From positions 62,001 through 126,000 of the forward strand of contig NZ_JBBEXD010000001.1 in the NCBI RefSeq assembly GCF_037782385.1: a stretch of DNA of 64,000 bases. Direction: 5' to 3'. The notes beneath the pieces are model-generated. The model was not told the DNA's origin. It ran no database searches and saw only the letters and a program-made list of their open reading frames with translations. The position numbers were made by a program, and so were the translations under genes. This stretch comes from Ascidiimonas meishanensis (GTDB lineage: Bacteria; Bacteroidota; Bacteroidia; Flavobacteriales; Flavobacteriaceae). Below are positions 46,046 to 53,759 of the stretch, in pieces (the first letter of the stretch is position 1; every line of letters begins with the position of its first letter).

Positions 46046-46909
46046 CTAGTTATTAATCGCAGGGTCTTTCATTCCATCTTCAATCATACCAAAAAATTGA
46101 TCTAATTTTGGAAGCACTACGATACGCGTTCTTCTATTTTTTGCACGCCCCTCCGGGGTATCATTACTTGCAATAGGTACATAATAACTTCTTCCAGCAG
46201 CAGTCATGCGTTCTGGCTTCACTCCAAAGTCATTCTGTAAAATACGAATAATCGCAGTAGCACGGTTTACACTTAAATCCCAGTTGTCTTTTAAAACCTT
46301 ATTGTTAATAGGCACATTATCTGTATGGCCCTCTACTAAGAATTCAAAATCAGGCTTATTTTTCACTACAGTCGCTACTTTTCCTAATACCTCCTTGGCC
46401 TTGGCTGTCACGTTGTAACTTCCGCTACTGAAAAGTAATTTGTCGGAAATAGAGACATATACTACTCCTTTTTCAACACTTATCTCAATATCTTCATCAT
46501 CAAGATTTCCTAGAACTCCTTTTAGACTTTGCACTAAAGAAAGATTTACAGAGTCTCTACGAGTAACTGCGTCCTGTAATTTACGAATGGTTAAATCTTT
46601 TTCACGAAGACTTTCTAAAGACTTTTCTAGGTTCTCAGCACCCTTTGTAGTAAGAGTAGTAAGATTTCCTAAATTGTTTATTAAATCTTGGTTATTAGCT
46701 TTTAAAGTAGTTACTTGATCTGTAAGCGCTTCATTTAAAGAAGATAATCCTGCTTTTTCCTCCAAACAAGAGTTTAACTTGACCGTCGCAGAATTTAACA
46801 GGTCTTCCGTTTCCTGTTGTTTTGCCTCCAGTTCAGCATATTTTTTCTGGGAAACACATGAAGTTAATAATACCAGAGCACCCAAGCTCCATAAAAAGGA
46901 TTTTCTCAT
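46046..46909 (-). CDS. OmpA-family lipoprotein with coiled coil
   Basis: The 287-residue protein has a lipoprotein signal (LLTSCVSQKKY, Cys near residue 18), a coiled-coil region (about 22-130, repeated Leu/Glu/Lys heptads) and an OmpA C-terminal peptidoglycan-binding domain (about 145-270) with FLVEGHTDNVPI, NWDLSVNRATAI and GRAKNRRTRIVV (the diaminopimelate-binding Asp and Arg). It tethers the outer membrane to the peptidoglycan. A -7-like TAATTTTG lies about 31 bases upstream (46947-46940) without a matching TTG. Confidence 0.9.
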   Translation of the reverse strand: MRKSFLWSLGALVLLTSCVSQKKYAELEAKQQETEDLLNSATVKLNSCLEEKAGLSSLNEALTDQVTTLKANNQDLINNLGNLTTLTTKGAENLEKSLESLREKDLTIRKLQDAVTRRDSVNLSLVQSLKGVLGNLDDEDIEISVEKGVVYVSISDKLLFSSGSYNVTAKAKEVLGKVATVVKNKPDFEFLVEGHTDNVPINNKVLKDNWDLSVNRATAIIRILQNDFGVKPERMTAAGRSYYVPIASNDTPEGRAKNRRTRIVVLPKLDQFFGMIEDGMKDPAINN

Positions 46910-46939
46910 AATTTAAATGTAATTTTAGAAATTGACGCT

Positions 46940-46947
46940 CAAAATTA
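46940..46947 (-). promoter_or_regulatory. Candidate -7 box of the OmpA-like lipoprotein gene
   Basis: The minus strand reads TAATTTTG, an exact TAnnTTTG, 31 bases before the start codon. There is no TTG at the expected distance upstream. Confidence 0.3.
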
Positions 46948-46980
46948 TCAAATTGGCTATTGTTTTGAGAGCGGTTTTAG

Positions 46981-47982
46981 TTAATCTTTTACTAAATTGT
47001 TAAAGTTTCTCATATTACGTACGAAGTAAGACCATACTATAGATGTCGTAACGTAATATTTATTTGGTTTTTCAATAGGTGATCTGTTTGAAAACGTTCT
47101 TTTAAAATGCATATAAAAGCTAATATGTGCTTTTAAAATAGCTGCAAAATGTCTCCATTTTAATTGAAAAACAAATCGTAAGCCGGCAAGTCCGTCGAGC
47201 AATAATCTTATCAATAAGATTGGAAAAACTTTTCTTTTGGGAAGGTTCTTTGTTATGGAAAAGAGTGAATTTCTAAAGTTTAAAAACGTTTTTTTAGGAT
47301 TCATATTACTTAAGGTTGCTCCACCAACATGGTAAATAGCGGAAAAACCGGTATAATATGATTTATAACCTCTATTTCTTGCTCTCCAGCAAAAGTCTAT
47401 TTCTTCTTGATGTGCAAAATAATCTTCATCAAATCCTCCTAGTTCTTCAAAAACACTGCTTTTTACAAACATACAAGCACCTGAAGCCCAGAATATTTCT
47501 TTGATATCATTGTATTGGCCATGATCCTTTTCTAAGGACTGAAAGATGCGTCCTCTGCACAAAGGATATCCTAAACTGTCAATATATCCACCTGCCGCTC
47601 CCGCATATTCAAAATGACTCCTCTTGTTATAATCCAGAATTTTAGGTTGAACAATAGCAGCGTCTGGATAGTCTTTGAAAACTGTAATAATTGGTTCAAG
47701 CCAGCCGGGTGTAACTTCCACATCAGAATTTAACAAACAATAAATGTCTGCATTTACAGATACCAGAGCATCATTATATCCTTTGGCATATCCACCATTT
47801 ATTTTATTCTTAATAATAGTTACCTCTGGATAATTTTTTTGAACAAATTGAATAGAGGTATCTGATGATGCATTGTCTGCTACATAAATACTTGCTTCAG
47901 GAGAATAGGAGGTGACAGAAGGCAAAAACTTTTCTAATAGTTCCCTTCCGTTCCAGTTTAATATGATGACGGCAATTTTCAA
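46981..47982 (-). CDS. Glycosyltransferase family 2
   Basis: The 333-residue protein is a GT-A fold inverting glycosyltransferase: AVIILNWNGRELLEKFLPS at the N terminus, IYVADNASSDTS, NGGYAKGYNDAL, the metal-binding LLNSDVEVTP (Asp-x-Glu variant of DxD), FWASGACMFVKSSVFEELGGFDEDYF and the acid region EIDFCWRARNRGY. A C-terminal hydrophobic and basic part (about 225-330) probably contacts the membrane. It is similar to rhamnosyl- and galactofuranosyl-type transferases; acceptor unknown. It starts 18 bases after the HsdR-N gene stop upstream, so they may share a transcript. Confidence 0.9.
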   Translation of the reverse strand: MKIAVIILNWNGRELLEKFLPSVTSYSPEASIYVADNASSDTSIQFVQKNYPEVTIIKNKINGGYAKGYNDALVSVNADIYCLLNSDVEVTPGWLEPIITVFKDYPDAAIVQPKILDYNKRSHFEYAGAAGGYIDSLGYPLCRGRIFQSLEKDHGQYNDIKEIFWASGACMFVKSSVFEELGGFDEDYFAHQEEIDFCWRARNRGYKSYYTGFSAIYHVGGATLSNMNPKKTFLNFRNSLFSITKNLPKRKVFPILLIRLLLDGLAGLRFVFQLKWRHFAAILKAHISFYMHFKRTFSNRSPIEKPNKYYVTTSIVWSYFVRNMRNFNNLVKD

Positions 47983-48000
47983 TGTATAAAAGTTGCAAAT

Positions 48001-48447
48001 TTAACGGATATAAGATGGAATATCCTTTAAAAAAACATATTTTTCATTGTTATAATCTAATTGACAATAAAAGTGTTCTATTCCATTGGTTACCATAAGA
48101 TATGAAGCTTTGAGCTTTAAATTGTAAGTGGCAATCTGATCAAAAGTTTTTTGATTAATTACAATATTAGGTGCTTTGCATTCTACTATTAAGTGAATAC
48201 TTCCATCACTATTAAAAATAACAAGATCATATCTTTTGACAAGATTATTAATCTTAATTTGTTTTTCAACGTTAATTAAAGATGCAGGATATTTTTTTTC
48301 CCTTCTCAAGTAATGAGAAACATGTTGTCTAACCCATTCTTCTGGTTGTAGCACCACAAATTTTTTGCGTAAATCATCGAAAATACAGAGTTTATTTTCG
48401 CTATTTTTGAAACGAAAAGGATATGGCGGAAAATTAAGGTGTTGCAT
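48001..48447 (-). CDS. Stand-alone HsdR-N (type I restriction enzyme R N-terminal-like) nuclease-fold protein
   Basis: The 148-residue protein consists only of the HSDR_N domain, a PD-(D/E)xK-type fold: FVVLQPEEWVRQHVSHYLRREKKYPASLI helical start, then KRYDLVIFNSDGSIHLIVECKAP with Asp and Glu-x-Lys in the catalytic arrangement (about residues 75-97), then QIATYNLKLKASYLMVTNG. The motor, specificity and methylase parts of a type I system are absent nearby. It is divergent from holA (77 bases), and a DNA-repair or replication-linked role may be more likely than restriction. Function is not established. Confidence 0.83.
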   Translation of the reverse strand: MQHLNFPPYPFRFKNSENKLCIFDDLRKKFVVLQPEEWVRQHVSHYLRREKKYPASLINVEKQIKINNLVKRYDLVIFNSDGSIHLIVECKAPNIVINQKTFDQIATYNLKLKASYLMVTNGIEHFYCQLDYNNEKYVFLKDIPSYIR

Positions 48448-48523
48448 TCTGCCAAAATACTAAATTGCACAAAAAGAGATTTGATTTTTTCCGAAAATAT
48501 AATCATCATTATAAACATTTGAT

Positions 48524-49528
48524 TTGGACGAGGTAAAAAAAATTGTAGCATCCATTAAAGAAGGCAATATTGCTCCAGTTTATTTCTTGATGGGTGAGGA
48601 ACCCTATTATATAGATCGTATCGCTGAATTTATTGAAGAAAATGTACTTCAAGAAGAAGAACGTGGTTTCAATCAAATGGTTCTTTATGGAAGAGATGTA
48701 AGTATAGATGAAATCGCCTCAAATGCCAAACGCTACCCAATGATGGCTGAAAGACAGGTAGTAATTGTAAAAGAAGCCCAAGACCTTTCAAGAACTATTG
48801 AAAATCTCACTTCCTATGTTGAAAATCCACAGCCTACTACAGTGTTGGTTTTTTGTTATAAATATAAAACGATTGATAAGCGTAAAAAACTGTATAAAGC
48901 ACTAAAAAAAGGGGGTGTTTTATTTGAGAGCAAAAAATTATATGAAAATCAGGTAGGGGAGTGGATAAGAAGGGTTTTAGGGGGAAAAAAATACACAATT
49001 TCTCATAAGGCAGCGCAAATGCTGGTAGAATTTCTTGGAACTGATTTGGGAAAAATAAACAACGAACTGGAAAAATTGCAACTCGTCGTTAAACCAGATA
49101 CTCAAATCACCCCTGAGCTTATAGAGGAGAATATAGGCATTAGTAAAGACTTCAATAATTTTGAGCTACGAAAAGCAATTGGTGATGGTAATTTTGTAAA
49201 GGCTACTCGTATTATTAATTACTTTGCTCAAAATCCGAGAGAAAACCCTACCGTAGTAACTATTTCTTTGCTTTATAATTTTTTCTCTCAATTACTTCAT
49301 TATCATGGACTCCGAGATAGGTCTCCTAAGAGTGTGGCCTCTGCACTAAGGATTAATCCCTATTTTGTGAGTGAGTATCAAACCGCGGCTAGAAATTATC
49401 CTATGAAAAAAGTGAGTAAAATAATAACGGCACTTAGGGAAACAGACGTAAAAAGTAAAGGAGTTGGAGCTATTAATTTGGGCACAGAAGACCTTTTGAA
49501 AGAATTATTAGTAAAAATAATGACCTAG
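48524..49528 (+). CDS. holA: DNA polymerase III delta subunit
   Basis: The 334-residue protein matches bacterial HolA: NIAPVYFLMGEEPYYIDRI near the N terminus (degenerate P-loop region), AERQVVIVKEAQDLS, the lid region with EFLGTDLGKINNELEKL, ISKDFNNFELRKAIGDGN and a helical C-terminal collar domain (about 210-334). It opens the beta clamp as part of the clamp loader. The start codon appears to be TTG at 48524 (TTG-GAC-GAG); there is no in-frame ATG near the conserved beginning. A weak hairpin overlaps its stop. Confidence 0.92.
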   Translation: MDEVKKIVASIKEGNIAPVYFLMGEEPYYIDRIAEFIEENVLQEEERGFNQMVLYGRDVSIDEIASNAKRYPMMAERQVVIVKEAQDLSRTIENLTSYVENPQPTTVLVFCYKYKTIDKRKKLYKALKKGGVLFESKKLYENQVGEWIRRVLGGKKYTISHKAAQMLVEFLGTDLGKINNELEKLQLVVKPDTQITPELIEENIGISKDFNNFELRKAIGDGNFVKATRIINYFAQNPRENPTVVTISLLYNFFSQLLHYHGLRDRSPKSVASALRINPYFVSEYQTAARNYPMKKVSKIITALRETDVKSKGVGAINLGTEDLLKELLVKIMT

Positions 49529-49559
49529 AAAAACATGGGTTAACACTTGCTTTTCTAGG
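49524..49559. terminator. Weak hairpin between holA and doxX-type gene
   Basis: A 9-bp stem (CCTAGAAAA, 49524-49532, with TTTTCTAGG, 49551-49559) encloses an 18-base loop; it overlaps the holA stop and has no T run after it. It may act as a terminator for the two converging genes or only protect 3' ends. Confidence 0.4.
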
Positions 49560-49568
49560 CATATGTCT

Positions 49569-49958
49569 TTATCTTCTATTCATCATTCCATCTATTGAAT
49601 GTTTACCACCACCTAAAAAAGCTATTGCAAGGAATCCTATTAAATAAAGGAGTGCTAATTCTTTTTTAGCAAGCGGGTCGCTCCCATGAACTATAAAAGC
49701 AGCAACAGCCATAGTTATCGCGGCTGGAATAGCAGCAATTTTGGTTTTAAAGCCAACAACAATTAAAATAGGAGCTATAAACTCCCCAAATACTGCTAAT
49801 ATGAGGGATAGTGTTGAATTCATACCTAAAACAGACGGAAACCGAATTTCTCCACCATTTATGAGCATATTAAATTTACCATACCCATGCGTTATCATAA
49901 GAGCACCCATACCTATCCGCAAGATGGCAAGGCCAATATCATTTAAAGATCCTTTCAT
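49569..49958 (-). CDS. DoxX-family membrane protein
   Basis: The 129-residue protein has four hydrophobic segments (about 8-22, 45-66, 70-88 and 100-116) with the DoxX pattern: GLAILRIGMGALMITHGYGKF at the start, GEFIAPILIVVGFKTKIAAIPA, and KKELALLYLIGFLAIAFLGGGKHSID at the end. It is an inner-membrane protein; the family is linked loosely to quinone or thiol redox partners but has no firm function here. It stands alone, convergent with holA. The 233-base gap upstream shows no gene, RNA or clear promoter. Confidence 0.88.
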   Translation of the reverse strand: MKGSLNDIGLAILRIGMGALMITHGYGKFNMLINGGEIRFPSVLGMNSTLSLILAVFGEFIAPILIVVGFKTKIAAIPAAITMAVAAFIVHGSDPLAKKELALLYLIGFLAIAFLGGGKHSIDGMMNRR

Positions 49959-50191
49959 AAAAGTCTAAGTTTAAATTTTTCTAATATACTAATTTCTTTT
50001 ATTTGATTTCTTCGTGCTTTAGATAAAATTTAAGGATAAAATAGAAAAAATAATACCCATCAATAAGACGCTAAAACTATTTTGAAAATTTAAATTGAGG
50101 ATCAACAATCTATATCCTAAGCTTAAGTATTCAAATTTACAGAACTATTTATTTTAGAGGTATAAAAGTACCCCGCCTTACTCAGGATGCA

Positions 50192-51136
50192 CTAAAAGGG
50201 TAACTTAGACAAATCTACATTTCCTCCGGAGAGGATAATGCCAACTTTTTTATCCCGAAAGATTTCCTTTTTTCTAAGCACAGCAGCAAAGGGAACCGCG
50301 CAAGAAGGTTCTATAATAATCTTTAGCCTTTCATAAATAAGTCGCATGGCTTGAACAATCTCATCTTCTTCAACTCTGATGATTTCTTTTACTAACTTTT
50401 TGATAATTGGGAAGTTGATATCACCAAGTTGTGTTTTAAGTCCATCCGCAATAGTATTTACTGTTTTATTACTTTCAATTTTGCCAGAAATAAGAGATCT
50501 ATATGCATCATCTGCCTCAAAAGGCTCTCCACCAATGGTTATACATCTAGTGCTTAAGTAATGAGCTGCGAGAGCCGTTCCCGCTATTAAACCACCCCCT
50601 CCAACTGGGGTCAATAGATAATCAAGATCTTCTTGCGATACTAGCAATTCAATTGCCGCAGTTCCCTGACCTAAAATAACGGAAAGATCGTTAGATGGAT
50701 GAAGAAAAGTTGCCCCTTTGCTTTTTACGATAGCGGCAGCTGTTCTTTCGCGGTCTTCAATAGTTGAAGGACACAAAATGATCTCACCTCCATATTGTTT
50801 TACTGCTGCTTTTTTTACTTCGGGGGCAGATTCTGGCATTACAATGTAGGCTTTTATTCCAAGTGTTTTAGCAGCCAGTGACACTGCCTGAGCAAAATTA
50901 CCAGAAGAATGTGTAACTACTCCAGACTGTTGTTGGGCTTCTGAAAGTTGCAACATTGCATTTAAAGCTCCTCTCATTTTAAAAGCTCCCATTCTTTGAA
51001 AGTTTTCACATTTAAAATAAAGCTGGGCTCCGCTCATTTCATTAAGAAGAGTAGAGGTTAAGATAGGCGTATTGTGCACATGAGGTTTAATTCTTTTCAT
51101 GGCAGCAATAACCGCTTCTTTGCTAGGAATACTCAT
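50192..51136 (-). CDS. PLP-dependent threonine/serine dehydratase (serine-racemase-like)
   Basis: The 314-residue protein is a fold-type II PLP enzyme: CENFQRMGAFKMRGALNA with the PLP lysine (Lys in GAFKMRG, about 54), the phosphate-binding or substrate loop THSSGNFAQAVS, the PLP phosphate loop VGGGGLIAGTA and IILSGGNVDL near the C terminus. There is no regulatory ACT domain, so it resembles catabolic TdcB-like enzymes and serine racemase rather than biosynthetic IlvA. It deaminates threonine or serine to the 2-oxo acid. It starts 8 bases after the fused E1 dehydrogenase stop. Coupling fits disposal of 2-oxobutanoate by that complex (inference). Confidence 0.88.
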   Translation of the reverse strand: MSIPSKEAVIAAMKRIKPHVHNTPILTSTLLNEMSGAQLYFKCENFQRMGAFKMRGALNAMLQLSEAQQQSGVVTHSSGNFAQAVSLAAKTLGIKAYIVMPESAPEVKKAAVKQYGGEIILCPSTIEDRERTAAAIVKSKGATFLHPSNDLSVILGQGTAAIELLVSQEDLDYLLTPVGGGGLIAGTALAAHYLSTRCITIGGEPFEADDAYRSLISGKIESNKTVNTIADGLKTQLGDINFPIIKKLVKEIIRVEEDEIVQAMRLIYERLKIIIEPSCAVPFAAVLRKKEIFRDKKVGIILSGGNVDLSKLPF

Positions 51137-51144
51137 TAACTATG

Positions 51145-53556
51145 TTATCGTAAAAAAGGAAATTTCTTAGGATTAGATTCATGCATAATTTGATAGATTT
51201 TTTCAAAAATATCTTCAGCATTTGGCTTAGAAAAATAATCTCCATCGGTACCATAAGCAGGTCTATGGGGTTTAGCGGTAAGGGTTTGGGGTGCACTATC
51301 TAAATATTGATAGGCACCTTGTTTTTCTAACACCTCTTGTAGTAAATATGCCGAAGCACCGCCTGGTACATCTTCATCTATAACCAATAATCTATTTGTT
51401 TTCTTAACACTCTTTAATACATCATGATTAAGATCAAAAGGCATTAATGACTGGCAGTCAATTACTTCGGCATCAATACCTACCGTATTTAGTTCTTTGC
51501 TCACCTGCGCTACTATTCTCAGTGTAGACCCATAAGAAAGCAATGTGATATCTTTACCTTCTTTTAAAGTTTCTACCACACCTACTGGTGTTTTAAAAGC
51601 TCCAATATTGGAGGGTGATTTTTCTTTTAATCTATATCCGTTAAGGCTTTCAATTACAAGAGCAGGTTCATCGCTAGACAGTAATGTGTTATAAAAACCA
51701 GCTGCTTTAGTCATATTTCTAGGCACTAGAATATGCATTCCTCTTAACAAGTGAACTATTGCTCCCATTTGTGAACCACTGTGCCAAATACCTTCTAAAC
51801 GATGTCCTCTAGTTCTTACTATTAAAGGAGCTTTTTGTTTTCCTTTGGTTCTATACAAATAAGTAGACAAATCATCACTTAATATTTGAATCGCATACAG
51901 AAGGTAATCTAAGTATTGTATTTCTGCTATAGGCCTTAATCCTCTTAACGCCATTCCAATACCTTGACCAATAATAGTTGCTTCTCTTATTCCTGTATCT
52001 GCAACTCTTAAAGCCCCATGTTTTTCTTGAAGGCCTTCCAGGCCTTGATTAACATCACCTATATATCCTGTATCTTCTCCAAAAATAAGTAGGTTTGGAT
52101 TTTCACTTAGAAGAACATCAAAATTATCTCTTAGCACCACTCTGCCATCTACCTCCTTAGCACCATCATTGTATTCCGGTAAAACAGGTTTAACATGAAT
52201 CAACGCTGTGTCATTTTCGTTGTATAAATGTGAACTGTATTCAGGTTGTATTTTTCTATAAGCGTCCTTTATCCAATTTTGAAGATGTAATTTTTCAGGA
52301 ATATCTTCAGAAATCACATAACGTAGCGATCTTCTAGCAGCTGAAATAATATCTTTCTTCATTGGCTCTTCATTAGCTACCAAATCATTTTTAAGTTTAG
52401 ATATAAAAACTTTATTAGTGCTTTTAGAAGCTAATTTATCAAGAAGACTTACGGCCTCTTTTTTAAAAGTAAGAATTGGCGATAGAAAATTATTCCATGC
52501 CTTTTTGCGGGTTTCTCGGATTTCTTTTTTAACCTCTTTTTCTAACAGACGTAACTCCTCATCTGTTGCAATATTACTCTCAATGATCCATGCTCTCATT
52601 TTGAGGTTACAATCATAAGCACGTTCCCATTCCAGCCTTTCTTCCGTTTTATAGCGTTCATGTGAACCTGATGTAGAATGCCCCTGAGGTTGTGTAAGCT
52701 CTTTTACGTGAATTAAAACTGGCACATGTTGTTCCCTAGCTATTTTCCCTGCAAGTTCATATACCTCTACTAATTTTGGATAATTCCATCCTTCTACGAT
52801 CATGATCTCATAACCCAGATTTTCATCATCACGCTGAAATCCTTGTAAAATTTCTGAAATACTTTCTTTAGTAGTTTGGTACTTTGCAGGTACAGAAATA
52901 CCATAATCATCATCCCATACACTAATAACCATAGGTACTTGTAGAACTCCAGCAGCATTGATGGTTTCAAAAAAGATTCCTTCGCTAGTACTAGCATTTC
53001 CTATAGTACCCCAAGCAACTTCATTGCCATCAATCGAAAAATTATCGGCCTTTGTATTTTTTACATTTCTATAAATTTTTGATGCCTGAGCCAGCCCTAA
53101 GAGACGTGGCATTTGTGCTGCAGTTGGAGAAATATCTGAACTACTATTCTTTTGCTTTGTTAAATCTTTCCATGTACCATCTTCATTGAGACTATGAGTT
53201 AAGAAGTGACCTCCCATTTGTCTTCCCGCAGACATTGGGTCTGCTTCTATATCTGTATGTGCGTAAAGCCCTGCAAAGAAATGATTGGGCTTATAAGTAC
53301 CCAATGCCATCATGAAGGTTTGGTCTCTATAATAACCGCTTCTAAAATCTCCATTTTTAAAAGCCTTTGCCATGGCAAGTTGAGGAACTTCTTTTCCATC
53401 TCCGAAAATACCGAACTTAGCCTTCCCAGTGAGCACTTCTCTTCTTCCGAGAATGCTACACTCTCTACTTGTAATTGCAATACGGTAATCTTGAATAATC
53501 TCCTTTTTAAATTCCTCAAAAGAAATATCCTTTTTTGTATTCGTATCTACTTTCAT
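51145..53556 (-). CDS. Branched-chain 2-oxo acid dehydrogenase E1, alpha and beta subunits fused
   Basis: The 803-residue protein joins both halves of a thiamin-diphosphate E1. The alpha part (about 1-440) has GRREVLTGKAKFG, the helix with Met-Ser-Ala-Gly-Arg-Gln-Met-Gly-Gly-His (MSAGRQMGGH) and a TPP site GTIGNASTSEGIFFETINAAG. The beta part (about 460-803) has NLLIFGEDTGYIGDVNQGLEGL, GIREATIIGQGIGMA, IQYLDYLLYA, TRGHRLEGIWHSGS and VIDCQSLMPFD. It decarboxylates branched-chain or related 2-oxo acids and passes the acyl group to E2, not in this window. The fusion is seen in many Bacteroidota. It has a clear promoter and a palindrome just upstream, and shares a transcript with the dehydratase gene. 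Confidence 0.92.
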   Translation of the reverse strand: MKVDTNTKKDISFEEFKKEIIQDYRIAITSRECSILGRREVLTGKAKFGIFGDGKEVPQLAMAKAFKNGDFRSGYYRDQTFMMALGTYKPNHFFAGLYAHTDIEADPMSAGRQMGGHFLTHSLNEDGTWKDLTKQKNSSSDISPTAAQMPRLLGLAQASKIYRNVKNTKADNFSIDGNEVAWGTIGNASTSEGIFFETINAAGVLQVPMVISVWDDDYGISVPAKYQTTKESISEILQGFQRDDENLGYEIMIVEGWNYPKLVEVYELAGKIAREQHVPVLIHVKELTQPQGHSTSGSHERYKTEERLEWERAYDCNLKMRAWIIESNIATDEELRLLEKEVKKEIRETRKKAWNNFLSPILTFKKEAVSLLDKLASKSTNKVFISKLKNDLVANEEPMKKDIISAARRSLRYVISEDIPEKLHLQNWIKDAYRKIQPEYSSHLYNENDTALIHVKPVLPEYNDGAKEVDGRVVLRDNFDVLLSENPNLLIFGEDTGYIGDVNQGLEGLQEKHGALRVADTGIREATIIGQGIGMALRGLRPIAEIQYLDYLLYAIQILSDDLSTYLYRTKGKQKAPLIVRTRGHRLEGIWHSGSQMGAIVHLLRGMHILVPRNMTKAAGFYNTLLSSDEPALVIESLNGYRLKEKSPSNIGAFKTPVGVVETLKEGKDITLLSYGSTLRIVAQVSKELNTVGIDAEVIDCQSLMPFDLNHDVLKSVKKTNRLLVIDEDVPGGASAYLLQEVLEKQGAYQYLDSAPQTLTAKPHRPAYGTDGDYFSKPNAEDIFEKIYQIMHESNPKKFPFLR

Positions 53557-53576
53557 AAGCTAGAAAAGGGTTTTTG

Positions 53577-53607
53577 CAAAAGTAATCAAAAAGATTGGTT
53601 TTAGCAA
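53577..53607 (-). promoter_or_regulatory. Promoter of the E1 dehydrogenase operon (TTG-N20-TACTTTTG)
   Basis: The minus strand shows TTG (53607-53605), 20 bases, TACTTTTG (53584-53577). A start near 53571 leaves a leader of about 15 bases. Confidence 0.7.
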
Positions 53608-53621
53608 TTCTCGGAAATGCC

Positions 53622-53648
53622 GTAATAATGAAATATTCTCATTATTAC
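53622..53648. promoter_or_regulatory. 27-base palindrome upstream of the E1 promoter, possible operator
   Basis: A perfect 10-bp inverted repeat, GTAATAATGA (53622-53631) with TCATTATTAC (53639-53648), has a 7-base centre. It lies 15 bases upstream of the -33 element, a usual place for an activator. It has no T run, so it is not a terminator for the minus strand. The factor is unknown; binding is inference. Confidence 0.4.
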
Positions 53649-53759
53649 CCTTTGTATTTTGATAATATTATATTTTAAAGACGTAAAATGATAAAAAAAT
53701 AAGAATGTAATAATTTATTTTTAAAAAATCTTTTGTATAAACTGTTAGTTCATAAGAAT

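Noticed and set aside
48001..48447. Restriction-modification locus
   Set aside because: Only the HsdR-N domain is present; there is no methylase, specificity subunit or helicase motor in the neighbourhood.
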